Positions 32,019 to 45,200 of a stretch of DNA of 64,000 nt are shown here, in pieces. The notes under the pieces are model-generated. The model had not been told where the DNA came from. It searched no databases and saw only the letters and a list, made by a program, of their open reading frames with translations. This DNA comes from Selaginella moellendorffii (taxonomy: Eukaryota > Streptophyta > Lycopodiopsida > Selaginellales > Selaginellaceae). The position numbers and the translations under genes are program-made. Numbering within the stretch: the first letter of the stretch is position 1; every line of letters begins with the position of its first letter. The DNA is taken from assembly GCF_000143415.4 (NCBI RefSeq), contig NW_003314264.1, forward strand, positions 1,614,480 to 1,678,479, in the 5' to 3' direction.

Positions 32019-33858
32019 TGTAAGCGACTAATTTTTCCATTCTACTTTAGTCACTTAACCACACCTCTGACCACTTGGAGGAGTCTCATTCACAACCTCC
32101 ATAAGTCCCATTCCGGACTTGGGGCTTGCTAGCCCCGAGAATGGCATCCATGCCACTCAACCTTTGCACTTGGTCCAAGTGCTCCACGTGTCCGATCCCA
32201 TGACCGACACCCAAAGGTACCACTGACATCTCGGCCCGTTACACTAAGGCCATGCCCATTCACCTTTGTTGCGCAAATGGTCCAATACCACTTGCATCAC
32301 CATCCCGTCTCTCCAAGACTGGGCCATCTGTCTACGAGGGGTCATCCTAGATCCACTCCTTAGCATCCTTAGGATGCCCACAGACCTGGGGAATCGCCTT
32401 CCCCAAAGTCCCTTTGTCAGTTCCTACCAAGTCCCTTTCTGCCCCTGGCCGTGTTTGCCAACACTGCCACTGGATCGAGGCCCACAGGCCCGACCACTAA
32501 GTCCCACGGTCCTCTGGGACTTCCTCACCACACGACTGTGTCCTTGGTCACTATCCCAGAGGACTGCTCCTCTTCCTTTCCACAGTCTGGGCCTTTGGGA
32601 CGACATTTCGGAACACCGTGGCCTTACGCGAGCCACCTGGGTACTCTCCCCACCTATCGCCTTTAGGTGCTCTAGCCATGGGCTTAGAACGAGGTTCCGT
32701 TGAGCCACGCCTGGTATCCAAGTAGGTAGTGCCACCCACACTTGGACTGGGAGCATCGGCCAGTCGATCTCCCGGGGGAACTAGAGCCGGCTCTTGAACA
32801 CTTCACCAAGCTACCCCGCTTGTCGGTCCGTATTCACTCTAGTCTTGGACTTCCCAGTGGTCAGTTCATCACCCAACACTGGGTCTGGCCTTCCTGGGCC
32901 AAACTGGCCTTTCCTGGCCAAACTGGCTCCACTGCAGTCCTCCCCCCCACTATACTTTTGGAGCTCACCAAACCCCCCAGGGTCTGGGAGACGAACGCTT
33001 TGGGCTTTCACCCTCTCAGACTCGAACTCGGACTCGGACTCGGACTCGGACTCAGACTCGGGCTCGGGCTCGGTCTCAGCCTTGGCCTCGGTCTCGGCTC
33101 GGTCCCGGTCCCGGTCTCGGTCTCGGTCCTGGTCTCGGTCTCGGTCTCGGTCCCGGTCTCGGTCTCGACCTCGGACTCCATCTCGGGTCCTTCTCGGACT
33201 CCATCTCGGACTCCATCTCGGACTCCGTCTCAGTCCATCTCGGACTCCATCTTGGACTCCGTCTTGGTCCATCTCGGACTCCATCTCGGGTCCATCTCGG
33301 ACTCCGTCTCGGTCCACCTCGGACTCCATCTCGGACTCCATCTCGGACTCCATCTCGGACTCCATCTCGGGTCCATCTCGGACTCCATCTCGGGTCCATC
33401 TCAGACTCCGTCTCGGTCCACCTCGGACTCCACTTCAGGTCCATCTCGGACTCCATATCGGACTCCATCTCGGACTCCACTTCGGGTCCATCTCGGACTC
33501 CATATCGGACTCCATCTCGGGTCCATCTCGGACTCTGTCTCGGTCCACCTCGGACTCCACTTCAGGTCCATCTCGGACTCCATATCGGACTCCAACTAGG
33601 GTCCGCCTCAGACTCCATCTCGGACACTTCCACGTGTCATGTGTTGGTCCTTTTTGGGTCCCTTTTTGGAGCCTCGCTTATTGCTCGCTTCATGCTTGTT
33701 CCTCGAGCACTTTTGTTGGGAATTCCACTCCCGCTCTCAACCTTCCAAGTCAGAGCTTTTAGTCCAAACGTATTACGCTCGTTTGGCTTTTGCTTCGGCC
33801 ACTACCACATGGCACCCTTCCGGCTCCACTTTGGGGCCTAGGGATTTTGTGTCTCACA
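32019..33858 (-). repeat. 5' LTR of the non-coding element
   Basis: 1840 bp. It differs from the left LTR mainly by copy number in the simple-repeat tract at about 33020-33615. Confidence 0.93.
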
Positions 33859-33863
33859 GGGTG

Positions 33864-36800
33864 GTGCCAGATTAAGCTTTTGACCTCATCCTTGATATGG
33901 ATTGGTTGCAACGCAATCATGCCAAATTTGACTTTAAAGCATCTCACCCTTGTCTTATACTTCGTTATATTTTATCCATTCCTTTCACTTTCACACCTCT
34001 TCATCCTTTTACTTCTACCTTTGCTTCCATTACTTTTGTCCCTCCACTACTTTCTTCTATATTTCCATCTTGATTTCCTCTTCCCTTTTCTGATCCCTCC
34101 GACAATCTTTATGTTGTAGCTGTTGACCGGCTCATGAAGGAGTATTCTAATCTCTTTGAATTTGACCTATCATTTGAGGCCAAGATTGCCACACATCATT
34201 TGATTCCAACCGGGGATGGCTCGTCTAATCAAGATTCCTATTTGTTGTCGGTCACCCAAAGAGATCAAGATTTTACGTGCAAACGTCAAGGAGATATTGG
34301 AGGAAGGTGTTATTCGGATGTCATAAAGTTCTTGGGCATGTGAACCTCATCTTGTGATGAAGCCTAATGGGAGTATTTGTTTTTGCATTGACTATTATCC
34401 GTTAAACGAAGTGACAATCTCAGATGTGTACCCTCCTTCCTCACATTGCTGATATCTTGGATTGTCTCGGGTGAAGTCGTTGGTTCACCAAGCTAGATCT
34501 TGCTTTTGGTTATTAACAAGTATTGATGGCCAAAGAAGATATTCCTAAGACTGCTTTTTGTACACTATTTGGTTTGTACGAGTTCTTGGTGATGCCATTT
34601 GGTTTAAACAATGCTACTGCAACTTTTCAGTAGATGATGGATGAGGTTCTTTATGATATGCTGGAGGTGACTGCTGACTTCATTAATGATGTTTTGATCC
34701 ACTCGGAGGGGATGTAGGAGGAGCATATTTATAATGTTTGTAAAGTGTTGGATCAACTACGGGAAATCATTGGTTTAAAGCTGAAGCGGTCCAAGTGCAT
34801 GTTTGGGTCCAAGGACATGACTTATCTTGGGTATTGTATTTCTCGTGAGGGTTTGCAAGTTGATCCTAACAAACTTATGGCTATTCTAAAGTTCCCTACT
34901 CCAAAGTGTGTGAATGATATGTAGCATTTTTTGGGCAAGGTGCAGTATTCCAGTCGTTTTGTGGATCATCTTTCTAATCGCATTGCACCATTGCGAGTGT
35001 TGTTGAATTCATCAATGTCATCTTCCATCTGGTCTCCGGATTGTGAACGACCGTTCGTGGATCTCAAAGAGTTATTGACAACTCCTCTGGTTTTGACATA
35101 TCTTGACTATACTCAACATTTTATTTTACACGTGGATGCTTTTGATATTGGTCTTGGAGGTGTGTTGATGCAAGAGAGCCTAATTATGCCTAGTAAGTGC
35201 CATCCTATTGCATATATAAGCCATACATTACAATTAACGGAGGTGTATTACTCCATGACAGAGAAGGAGTGTTTAATAGCAGTTTGGGGTTTTAAAAAAC
35301 TTCATGCATATCTACATGGTCTCCGGATCTTAAAAGTGATCATGCTATTATTACTTCATTATTGAAGTGAAAGAACTTGGTTGGTTGTATCGCTCAGTGG
35401 GGTTTAAAGCTTTAAATATATGATTTTGATGTTGTTTATCGCCCAAGGAGTTTTATGGCTAATGCTGATGCCTTTTCTCAAGCTCCTCTTCCTTCTCCAC
35501 TCTCTTCTCATATTTTTTATGAGCCTATTGTTCTAGCATCTCTGGATTTTCTAAACGAGGATTTTGTGCCGTCAGTGGTTGCTATAATTGACATTCAATA
35601 TCCACAAGTGTAGAGCAAGATTTACCTTCTCTTGATGAGGTTCACGAGGCTCAAAAGATTGAGCTGTGGATTCGAATGCTTCGAGATGGGTTTGAAAATC
35701 CTGCATCACTTGCTGATAACTTGCCATTCTGGCATTTACATTCTCAATATCGCTTTGAAGACGACCTTCTTTATTTTGTGGGGATGGATCTTGATGTTCC
35801 TTTATAGCTGGTGGTGTCTTCTATCTTTATTCTATGGTTTCTCTATACTTACCATGATTCTCTTGTTCTAGATAAGCATATGGGACATCGTCGTGTGGCC
35901 GAGAAGCTGCACAGGTATTTTTATTGGCTAGAGATGCAACCTGATGTTATCTGATATGTGCATAGCTACGTTTGGTGCCAAGCCCGTAATACTCCCTCTT
36001 GTGCCTCAGAAGGACAGTTAGAGTCAATTGCAATTTCCCGTCTGTTTGAGTTGGTGGCGTTTGATTTTATGGGACCTTTTCCACAATTGATTACTGACAA
36101 TGAGTATGTTATTGTTACTTTTGACTACTTGACTTGTTGAGTGGAAGTTGGTGCTTTTGCTAGTGCCTCTGCAACTACTGTTGGATACTTCCTCTTCAAT
36201 CGAGTGGTGTTCCAACATTCTTGTCTAGAGCGAATTTTTTCGGACAATAGTCTTACATTTATGGCTGAGGCATTTCATGTTTTGACGTCTCAGTTAGGGA
36301 TACACCACACTTTCATGAGTGCTTATCATCCACAATGAAACGGTTTGGTGAAACACCTATTTCAGACGTTCAAAGGGATGATTGCGAAGTACATGACCTT
36401 TCAACATTCGAATTGAGATGGTTAGTTGCTGTCTCTTTGGTATACATTAGTCACAGAGATGCAAAGTTTTGTTGTTGCTTCACCATATAAAATTTTATAT
36501 GGTCATAATCCAATATTATTAACAAAGCTAGGTTTACCTTTGTGATTGCCACGAGTTGCTAATGCTAGGTCGTAGGATTAGTATTTGATGAGCATTCTTC
36601 CACTTATCTGAGTGGAGTCTATTAAACACTTATGCCACATACAAGTGGGACAATAATGGTGCTACAACTCCCATCATCGTTCACCTATGGAGTATAAAGT
36701 GGATGACTTGGTGTTAATTCATTTTTCCCATCTTACAGTATGTGGTTTATTTAAAGGGCTCCTTGCTCAGTGGAAAGGACCGTATGGGGTGTTGTGGCAA

Positions 36801-36990
36801 GTTGAACCAAAAATTTAAGGGGTTTATAAGTTTATGAGGCATGACATCCAATAGGCTAATCCTCCAAAAATTATGCATGTGGAACAGTTGAAACACTTCA
36901 TACAAAAGGATCAAAAACAGTTAATACCACCTACAAATCCACCAATGCTTCCTCTTGATGTTCCTTTAGATCCTGGCCCATCTACAAAAG
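33864..36990 (+). pseudogene. pol remnant of old Gypsy (unit 2)
   Basis: Collinear with the intact pol from the protease/linker to the integrase C-terminus. Open pieces include 34931-35365 (RNase H), 35958-36140 and 36141-36338 (integrase core), separated by many stops. Confidence 0.88.
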
Positions 36991-37030
36991 AACTCTAATG
37001 GTCTTCCATTATTCTAAGAGAAGGGGATGA

Positions 37031-37183
37031 TGTGAGGTCCAAATGTACGGTTATGATGTTATATATAGTGTGATTTTAGCAGCCATCGGATTGGTTTCAA
37101 TTCGGACCACTCGCTTCTGTATATAAATTAGGGTTTTTGGGCTAATTAATATGCATATTTTTTGTATTTTCCATACACTCACA
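37031..37183 (+). repeat. 3' LTR of old Gypsy (unit 2)
   Basis: 153 bp, preceded by GAGAAGGGGATGA and followed by ATCT. Confidence 0.9.
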
Positions 37184-37187
37184 ATCT

Positions 37188-38279
37188 AAAATTTTAAAGG
37201 TTTTTATTTCTGACCTAATTTAAATAATAAATTCACTATATTTAGTATTACTAAATATATACTATAAAATCCTAATTTATATATTAATATTTACTTATAA
37301 ATATATAAAATTCAAATACAATACTAATAACTAGTTATTTTCCAATGTCTTTGATTCCTCTAACCATGCATTTGAATGTTAAACATTAATTTCTTGAGAA
37401 AAGTGAGATTGTTATTATAGTTGTAAAGTGTTCATTTCAAATTTAAAGCCTATTTCAACTAAAGCATAAAGCTCCAAATTCATCAATTTCACCCAAATAA
37501 CCAAATATATAGTTTATTTTTTGGTGTTTGGATTATTGATATTGCACAGCTCATGTGTGCAAAACTTTAGTAGGACATAACCATATGAATTGATCACATT
37601 GTTTTGGAGGATTGCCATATTGTTTTCATCTACAAAAACAATCAGCTAGAGTGTGTAAAGTTCATATAATAATTTGCTTACCACAAAATATTCCTCTAAT
37701 CCAAACAAAATATTTGACTGTAGAACTTGCTCTAGGTTGACATATAGCTCACTAAATCTTATGAATATTTTGTTCTTTGACTTAGAAGTAGCTAAACTTT
37801 TAATTGCTCAAAAGCATTGGTCCTCTATGTTCTATAGTTACATACTCATGCCTGGGACAGTGCAAGTTTCTTGATCGCATAGGCTCACTTACTCATTGTT
37901 TTCTTCTGATAGTTTTTAAGGTTCTCAATTGGTTTTATTGTAAATTAAATTCCAATAGCATTTAAAGGTGATCCCATCACTTTGTGAGGTTGTAACCAAG
38001 AGGTTATGTCAATGTTATAATAAATAAACATCTCACCAAATCTTTAAAATTATATGTATTTTATCATAACTTAGCCTTTTATATAAGAGTGCATAAAGGT
38101 CTATTGTAAGGTAGAGATGACCAAATCATTCTAGAAAGTTTTATATTAAAATATGCATTTAGAGCAACTTGTTTTCAATAGTGGGTAGCAAGTATTTTAA
38201 ACTCATTTAATAAAGAAAGAGAATTAATCGCACTTGCTGACCTGCCGTCTTGGCGTCTTTGTGCGGTATGCCTTTTTTT
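37188..38279. other. AT-rich spacer of unit 2, left of the gap
   Basis: Contains the empty site for the unit 1 intact Gypsy near 37232. It otherwise matches 13674-14605 of unit 1. The last 45 bases before the gap (from about 38228) are GC-richer and have no match at the corresponding place in unit 1, suggesting a poor or chimeric read end. Confidence 0.7.
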
Positions 38280-38379
38280 NNNNNNNNNNNNNNNNNNNNN
38301 NNNNNNNNNNNNNNNNNNNNNNNNNNNNNNNNNNNNNNNNNNNNNNNNNNNNNNNNNNNNNNNNNNNNNNNNNNNNNNN
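38280..38379. other. Assembly gap (100 N)
   Basis: 100 undetermined bases. Unit 1 has about 120 bp at the equivalent place. Confidence 1.
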
Positions 38380-40105
38380 TTTCTAACTTGTATTCGCTGT
38401 AACATTACCTTCAACCCACTAAAATGTATAAACTTGTATTACTTATTTAAATCTTCTAAAGTGTTTGTACTTTTTAAACTCTAGCACAACCAATTGTGAT
38501 TATCATGGCATTCACTTCAAATGCATTTTTCTATGTGTTTATGTAACTCTACTCTTAATAGAGAAAACAACTCCTCTTTCAGATAATTAAAACTTTATTT
38601 TTGCCACCATTATAGATAATTTTAATGCTTTTTCAATTGTTTTGTGCTTCATTACTCATGAAACTGTAAAGCATTTGTGGTGTTGAAAATTTTATTTCAA
38701 CTTGATATGTGTTGTTCAAAAAAGAACTTAAAATGACATTTCTTTCAAATAACTATCACCATCAAGGATTATACTCTATATAAAAGGATTTTCTAATAAA
38801 GAGAACTTAAATAAAGAAGTTCACAAAAATATTTTATACACTAAAAAAAAATTTATTAAGGTTTTAGCTGTAATATTTTTATTAAACATGTATTTAAAAA
38901 ATAGTAATTTAGGCATCTAATCTTTGTGGGAAATAGTTGCTATTTGATAGAGTTTTGCATTATCACCTAATTTAGAATTTAAATTATTATTTTAATATCT
39001 AATAATTAGTAATTATACTAAATATTATAGTTATATATCTATATTATGTTTTTATTACATTTTTAGTGTAATTATAAAAAAAATGCCCTATATTTTTTTC
39101 AGTGTAATTTATAGATAAAATTTATTTTAATTTTAAATACAATATCAATATCTTTTTTTTCACCTCATATTCAGATGTTATAATGAATCTCGAATTTAAC
39201 ATTTGGATCCATCCTATGCAAATGATAAAATACTCTAGAATTTTAACATTTAAAGAATTATTTGTAATTGCAACTTTGTTGTAAAGCTTTCTATTTACAG
39301 TATCACTTCCATAACTGAGAATTATATACTCGTGCTGATGGTATTGCTGCTTGATGTTGATCTTTTACTTTTAATTATAATGCTTTTGAGTATGTTGTCT
39401 TTGCTTTCTTTGACCAAGTATTTGTAATCTCATATATTTGTTGTTTCTTGTCTACTAATATGAAATTAAGAAATATTTAAAGAACTTGAATTGTAATTAT
39501 AAAGTTTGTATATATGTACAAGGCATGGTTGAAAGAAGAATATAACATCTAAGCTACAATAAAATCTTGGAGAAAATTAAGTCCCATATATACTAATGAA
39601 AAAAGTTCTATATACTAACGTAAATACGTTTGTGAATAGGCTTATATAGATTTAAACTCACCAAACACTATAAATCTATAATTTGTTTGCATAAGCAAAC
39701 CTGTAGCAGTATTGACTATATTTAAATATGCTTGGAGATTCTAGGATATTTTAATAGCTAATAGTTGTTGTTCATTTAGATTAATATTTCTATTTATAAT
39801 TTATAATCTTTCCTAAACACTTTCTAGTATATTCTTGTTTATTCTACTATTGATGCAAGGGCCAATGGAATAATATTAATCTTGACTCATAAATTATAAA
39901 TATGTTTATAACCATTGATCAATTAGATTGTCTCTCATATTTTTTATCCTTCACCATGGTGTGCCAGCTAAGATCCTTTTGCGTCTTTTCAGGTACCATC
40001 TTTGTTTGGGTTTCATGGACGGCTCCGTCAACCTTGCATCACACTCTTTCCTTGCAAAGTTTACCAACCTCCGAGAAAAGCTTTTCTCTCATTGAGCAAG
40101 CATGC
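38380..40105. other. AT-rich spacer of unit 2, right of the gap
   Basis: Nearly identical to 14690-15200 joined to 20215-21420 of unit 1. It holds the empty site for the minus-strand Gypsy near 38890. No gene recognised. Confidence 0.65.
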
Positions 40106-40540
40106 TGAGTAGTGGATTCCATCCAGATTTCTCTCCCAGATCTGTGAGTGGAGCCTCTTCTCTGCTAAGTCGCTGTGTGCCTTGAGCGCCACCATGAAAG
40201 TCTGAGCGTTTGGCTGCTGGCTTGCTCATAGCACTCAAGAGCAAAGGTTGTTCTCAGCATATCCCAGGAAACAATGTTTTGCTACTCCATGCAAAGTCTC
40301 AGCGTTTGGAGGCAGGCCAGCTTCTCGTTGCATCTGATAGAAGACGTGCTGTCCCATGATGATCGTGTTCCAGGCAACCAACGTCATGTTTATTTGTCCT
40401 CCTGAACACTTCTGATGCTTCCATGAGGCTGCTTGCAACGAATTTGAATTTGCGAGGTAGACCAACCTATCCTGTTCTTCGTCCCATCCTGTTGAACAAC
40501 CTGTGTTGCAAGCCGCAGTGTAGACTTCGACCATACTTTC
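40106..40540 (-). pseudogene. PPR-like gene fossil, unit 2
   Basis: Same broken PPR phrases as in unit 1 (VAWNT, VFYQMQRE, NAETLHG). Only a few base differences from unit 1, so both copies decayed before the duplication. Confidence 0.6.
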
Positions 40541-40751
40541 ACAATTGCACTTGCTTGAATGATGCTCTTGACTCTGGAGAAACTTATCTGGCCGCTATGC
40601 CCTGCACTGCTTCTTCTCATCGGAGCGCCTGCAAGAACACAGAGCAAAAGTATTACGTTACCTTTTCTCAAACCTTTCGTCTCAAGAAACTTCTCTGGCC
40701 TTTGGAGGTGCACTAACGTCTGCTCCCCCGTCACTCTAGAGGATAGCTCAG

Positions 40752-40982
40752 TCAAATCGAAACTTGGTAGTTTCTTGCTCTATTTTCCAGTCCATGTTCC
40801 AAGCCACCTGTGCAATAACTTCCAAGTCTGGTGACTTCCACCAGTTGACCCTTGTATGTGATCTTCACTGTCCGTGAGCAAGAGCCTGATGTCTTCTTGC
40901 TCTGCAACTTCATCTCCTTGAAGATTGTTTGTACACAATCTTCCATGTGACAACGCATGCACTGTGCTGACTTACGCGTCAC
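40752..40982 (-). CDS. Unknown conserved ORF after the His-rich gene, unit 2
   Basis: Identical in product to the 76-codon unit 1 ORF, overlapping the end of His-rich copy B by 11 bases. Possibly an alternative 3' exon of that gene. No family recognised. Confidence 0.35.
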   Translation of the reverse strand: MTRKSAQCMRCHMEDCVQTIFKEMKLQSKKTSGSCSRTVKITYKGQLVEVTRLGSYCTGGLEHGLENRARNYQVSI

Positions 40983-41703
40983 TGCCAGTGTTGGCAGGAC
41001 ACTTTGAGGAGAATCCTAGAGTGCCATTGCTGTGCGAACCACGAGTGTGAGCTTCCAGCTGTTTCTTCTCAGTCGGAGGATCGTCCACCACAACTTCGAT
41101 CTGCCACCCGGGATCCTGAAAGATCACATTACTGCGCTGCTTCCTTCGAGATAACATCCATCGCACGAGCAAAAAGCACGCGAGCAGCACCAAGATCGCA
41201 ACCAAAACCCAGAGAAGAAGCTGGAGCAGCGACCACGGCGTCCTCCGAACCACTGTAACTACTGCTGCAGGTGTTGGTGTGGCCACTGCTGCGTCGTGAC
41301 CGTCGCGACGACGATGGTGGTGGTGGTGGTGGTGGTGGTGGTGGTTGTGGCGTCCTCCATGGTGGTGACCATGGTGATGATGGTGAACAACCAGAGGAGC
41401 TCCATCACCGTGATGATGATGGTACACTGCTGCTGCTGGAGCTGGATGGTGGTGGCGAGCATGATCGAGGATAGCAGGCGCTGGAGCTAGATGAGCAGGG
41501 TGGCCGTGAGCAGGGTGAACGAAAGCAGCTGGCGCTGGGGCTCGATCTTGAAGAACTGGAGCTAAAGCTGGCGCTGGCTCGTGGCCTTGGTGTCCATGGT
41601 GGTGTGCTGGATGTGCTGGAGCTAGAGCTGGGTGATGGCTGCCTTGCCAGGGCGCTTGAGCTCGGCGGGCAAGCATTGGGGCGGCGTGAGTGCGAGCGAC
41701 CAT
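40972..41703 (-). CDS. Histidine-rich single-pass membrane protein, copy B
   Basis: 243 codons. Same plan as copy A: Ala/Pro/His-rich N-terminus, His tract (here about 10 consecutive His), one transmembrane segment and a basic C-terminal tail. The membrane and tail regions are almost identical to copy A. The N-terminal 35 residues and the His run differ in length, including an extra APAAAV before the YHHHHGDG stretch. The donor-like CAGGTAAGC before the ATG and the GTAAGT over the stop are both conserved. Confidence 0.65.
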   Translation of the reverse strand: MVARTHAAPMLARRAQAPWQGSHHPALAPAHPAHHHGHQGHEPAPALAPVLQDRAPAPAAFVHPAHGHPAHLAPAPAILDHARHHHPAPAAAVYHHHHGDGAPLVVHHHHHGHHHGGRHNHHHHHHHHHHRRRDGHDAAVATPTPAAVVTVVRRTPWSLLQLLLWVLVAILVLLACFLLVRWMLSRRKQRSNVIFQDPGWQIEVVVDDPPTEKKQLEAHTRGSHSNGTLGFSSKCPANTGSDA

Positions 41704-42211
41704 AGCTTACCTGACGAGAGCTTCGACAATAGAAAAATCCAAGTGAGAAAGATTATAACCTAACCTTTGACTTAGAAAAATAAAGAGGTACTTTTGGCTT
41801 TGTGGAAAAAAAAAACGAGTGGAGGGTGCCATCGGGCTTGATCATGCCAAAGAGCTCAAACCTAGATGTGAACAGCAATTTAATCTCACAATCACGAAAT
41901 GCTCTAGGTATTTCAAAAAGAGAAAACAACTTTAATTTTATGGCAACTCCTTCCCGGCTCGCAGTGAACGAAACTTTTTTACTCGCTTTTTCAAAGCTCT
42001 GGAAACTTGGCACTCATTGAATGTGAGTCATGGAGACGCTCAGCCAGCAGCGTGTACAAACTACTTCCTTTTGCAAAAAAGTGGGAAAATCTATCCATTG
42101 CTGTTTTGATATTCTCACAGTGCAACATAGCTCCATATTGATATTGATCCACAGCTCCTCCAGAGTAGAATCGGTCAAAACGCCTGGAACGATCCAACAA
42201 TCAAACATATT

Positions 42212-42234
42212 TGGAGATGCTAGTATCGATCCCA
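42212..42234 (-). pseudogene. tRNA-Ala remnant
   Basis: Only the 3' part of the tRNA (T-loop and 3' acceptor strand, with small changes) is left. The rest is deleted compared with 23572-23644. Confidence 0.65.
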
Positions 42235-42239
42235 AAAAT

Positions 42240-45200
42240 CCAAAGCTTTTCTTTTCACCATTCTAGTACTCATCCTGGGATTTCAAGAGCTTTTTAAGAG
42301 ATGAGGTTCGGAAGGACTAGCAAGCTTTTATAGCCAAGCAGCTGATATGTACATACTCAAGGTCATGAAATCTAATTTTGGCAACATCCTATGAAGTGCT
42401 CTAGGTTTAGATTTGTGGAGCATACCCTCAAAAGAGATGTGTGTGGAATCCACAGGATGGGCTGCTTGATGTGTATGAGAGGAAACTCCTCTGTTCCAGA
42501 TCATACCAGTTTGATTTATATTGTGTTGGTTTTACGAATTGCTTTTGAATAACATTGCAAAGCAAAACACTAGCCTTGTTCTTGTGAATATTATTACTAT
42601 ATTATGTATTATTATTATAATTATTAGTAACACTAATATTATTTGGTATTTTGGTTTGTTAGTAAACATATTTAGCTACATAATTGTATTGCTAAAAGTC
42701 TTTTGAAATGAGTAACTTTTCTTTCTTACAAAATTTCAAAATTGGAAATGTCACCTTCACATTTTTTCAAAGTTTAAGAGCATTTGCTTTTCGTATCTCA
42801 TAGCCCCTGAACAAACAAATAGAGATATTGGGCACTCTTGATCAATTCAAAGAAACTAATCATTAAAAACTTACTAGAATCTGCCAATAGAGAGAGCCAA
42901 GTCAACAAAAGGAGTCATTAAGAATAAAATTTTAAAATATTCTGGTACACTAAAGAATATTTTCTTAATGTTTTAGTGGCAATATTTTTATTAAAGAGGT
43001 ATTTTAAACAAACTAATAATTTAAATAATATTTAAATATGAGTGGCAATATTTCCTAATTAATAGAGGTTTTGCCTTGTAACCTAATTTCAGATGAAAGT
43101 ATTATTTTAAGATTTAATAATTAGTATTATTAAATTTTTAATTATTACTGTAAAATCCATTTGAGTGTAACTTTGAGAAATGCCTTTTGTTATTTTATAT
43201 GTAACTTATAAATAATATTTTATAATAAATATTTTAAATTCAAATATAATACTAATATCTAATTCTTTCTCAATGTTATGAACTCCTTATATTAACATTT
43301 TAACATTTGAATCCATCCCAAAATGCATTAAATATATAAAATACATATGTTTGTAAGGGATTAAAGACCTACCAAAAGTATAACATTGCAGGAAGCATAT
43401 GCAAATGCAACTTGGGAATTAATTTGTTGTGATATTGTAAAATTTTGTATTTACAATATCAATTCCATAATTGAAAATTATATACTTGTAATGATAGTAT
43501 TATTATTTATGGTTGAGACTTTTAACTTCCATTCTTTCTCGTTTTTAGAATTTCTTGAGAAAAGTGCTAAGGTTGAGTTTGTGGTTATGATTGTAAAGTT
43601 TTCTTTTCAAATTTAAAATTTGCTTCAACTAAAGCCCAAAGCTCCAAATTCATCAATTTCACCGCATCTTCAACTAATCAAATACATAGTATATATTTTA
43701 CTTTCTGGATAATTAACACTACATAGACTATGTGAGCAGAACTTCTATAGGACATAACAACATGAATAATCACAATATTGTGGAGGATTGCCTTATTGTT
43801 GTTATCTACAAAAACAATCAACTGGAGTGTGTAAAGTTCATATGGTAATTTGCTTACTATATAATATTCTTCCAATCCAAGTAAAACATTTGATTCTAGA
43901 ACTTACTTTAAGTTTCATTAAATTCTATGAATCTTTCCTAATTTGACTTGGAAGCATCTAGGCTCTTCATTGCTCAAAAGCACTGGTCCTCTTTGTTCTA
44001 TAGTTATATACTTATATTGGAGATAGTGCAAATGTGTTCGCTGTATGGGCTCACTTACTCATCATTTTCTTTTGACAGTTTTAAGGTTCTCAATTGGTTT
44101 TATTGCAAATTAAATTCCAAAATCATATAAAGTTGATCTCATCACTTTTATGACTTTGTGACCAAAAAGTTGTGTCAATGTAGAAGTAGATAAAAATTTC
44201 ACCAAACCCTCAAATTTACATCGATTGTTTTTATAACTTAGCCTTTTATATAAAAGTGTATAAAGGTTTATTGTAGCATAGAGATGACCAAGTCTGTTTT
44301 ATATGAAAATACACATTTAGAGAAATTTGTTTTTGATAGCCATATCATTTGGTAAATTTCAATAAGATTTGTTATTAACACTTTGTAGCAAGTATTTCAA
44401 AACTCATTGAATAAAGAAAGAGGATTAATAAAGAGATCAATGTGAGTACTTCCTTATTTGAGAAATAACTAAAGTCCTTAAATGTGGAAAAAAAAAAAAC
44501 CACTATATCAGCCAAGTCTATAATTTTAGAATTGCATTTTTCATAAACATTACCCCCAACCCATTATAAATGTACAAATTTATATTACTTGTTTGCCATT
44601 TTCTAAAGTGCTTGTACCTTTTAAACTCTAGCAAAACCATTTGTGCTTATTATGGTGTTCAACTTGAATACATTTCTCTGTGCATTCATGTAAACTTTAT
44701 TCCTAATGGAAAAGGCAACTCTTCTCTCATTTAAAAAATACTTTATTTATACAACCATTATAGATAGATCTAATACTTCATCAATTTGATTATGCTTTGT
44801 TACTCATGAAATTGTAAAACATTGGTGGTGTTGAAAATCCTAATCCAACCTAGTATATATTGTTTAGTAGTGTTTAAAAAAGAACTCAAAATGGCATCTC
44901 TCTCAAATAGTTATATTTACTAATACAAGGAGTTAGTAAATAGTGAGCCAAGGGAGTTGACAAGAATATTTTGATACCCTAAAGAATATAAATAATGTTT
45001 ACATCTGTTTAACTTACCACCATCTAATCTTTGTGGCAGAGGCTTTGGTTATCACCTAATTTAGAGAATAATTTATTAATTTAATATTCAATAATTAGTA
45101 TTCATACTGATTGTTTAAGCTATATATTCATATTAAGTTAATACAATACCAATATCTAGTTTTTTCACCTTATGTTCAAGCATTATGATGAATTGAAAGT

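Larger units (their letters stand above)
26083..33863 (-). mobile_element. Large non-coding LTR retroelement (LARD-like)
   Basis: LTRs 26088-27946 and 32019-33858 are nearly identical apart from tandem-repeat number. The 5-bp duplication GGGTG is at 26083-26087 and 33859-33863. An initiator-Met primer site next to the right LTR sets the orientation as minus. The 4.07-kb interior encodes no recognisable gag or pol on either strand, so it would depend on enzymes made by another element; the Gypsy remnant at 2774-7272 has matching LTR ends and primer-site layout. Near-identical LTRs indicate recent insertion. Confidence 0.88.
24474..37187 (+). mobile_element. Old degenerate Ty3/Gypsy element, unit 2 copy, with a nested LTR element
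   Basis: LTRs at 24478-24619 and 37031-37183 with the ATCT duplication at 24474-24477 and 37184-37187, identical to unit 1. gag remnant 24841-25757, protease start to 26087, then the nested element 26088-33858, then pol to about 36990. Stops throughout. It retains integrase sequence that unit 1 lost. The gag-pol overlap still has G GGA AAC, and stem 1 of the frameshift pseudoknot is largely kept. Confidence 0.92.
23041..41703. repeat. Tandem unit 2 (about 18.7 kb)
   Basis: Same order as unit 1: His-rich upstream flank, tRNA-Ala, spacer with old Gypsy (here carrying a large non-coding LTR element), spacer with assembly gap, PPR fossil, His-rich copy B. It lacks both later Gypsy insertions of unit 1 and so supplies their empty sites. 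Confidence 0.85.
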
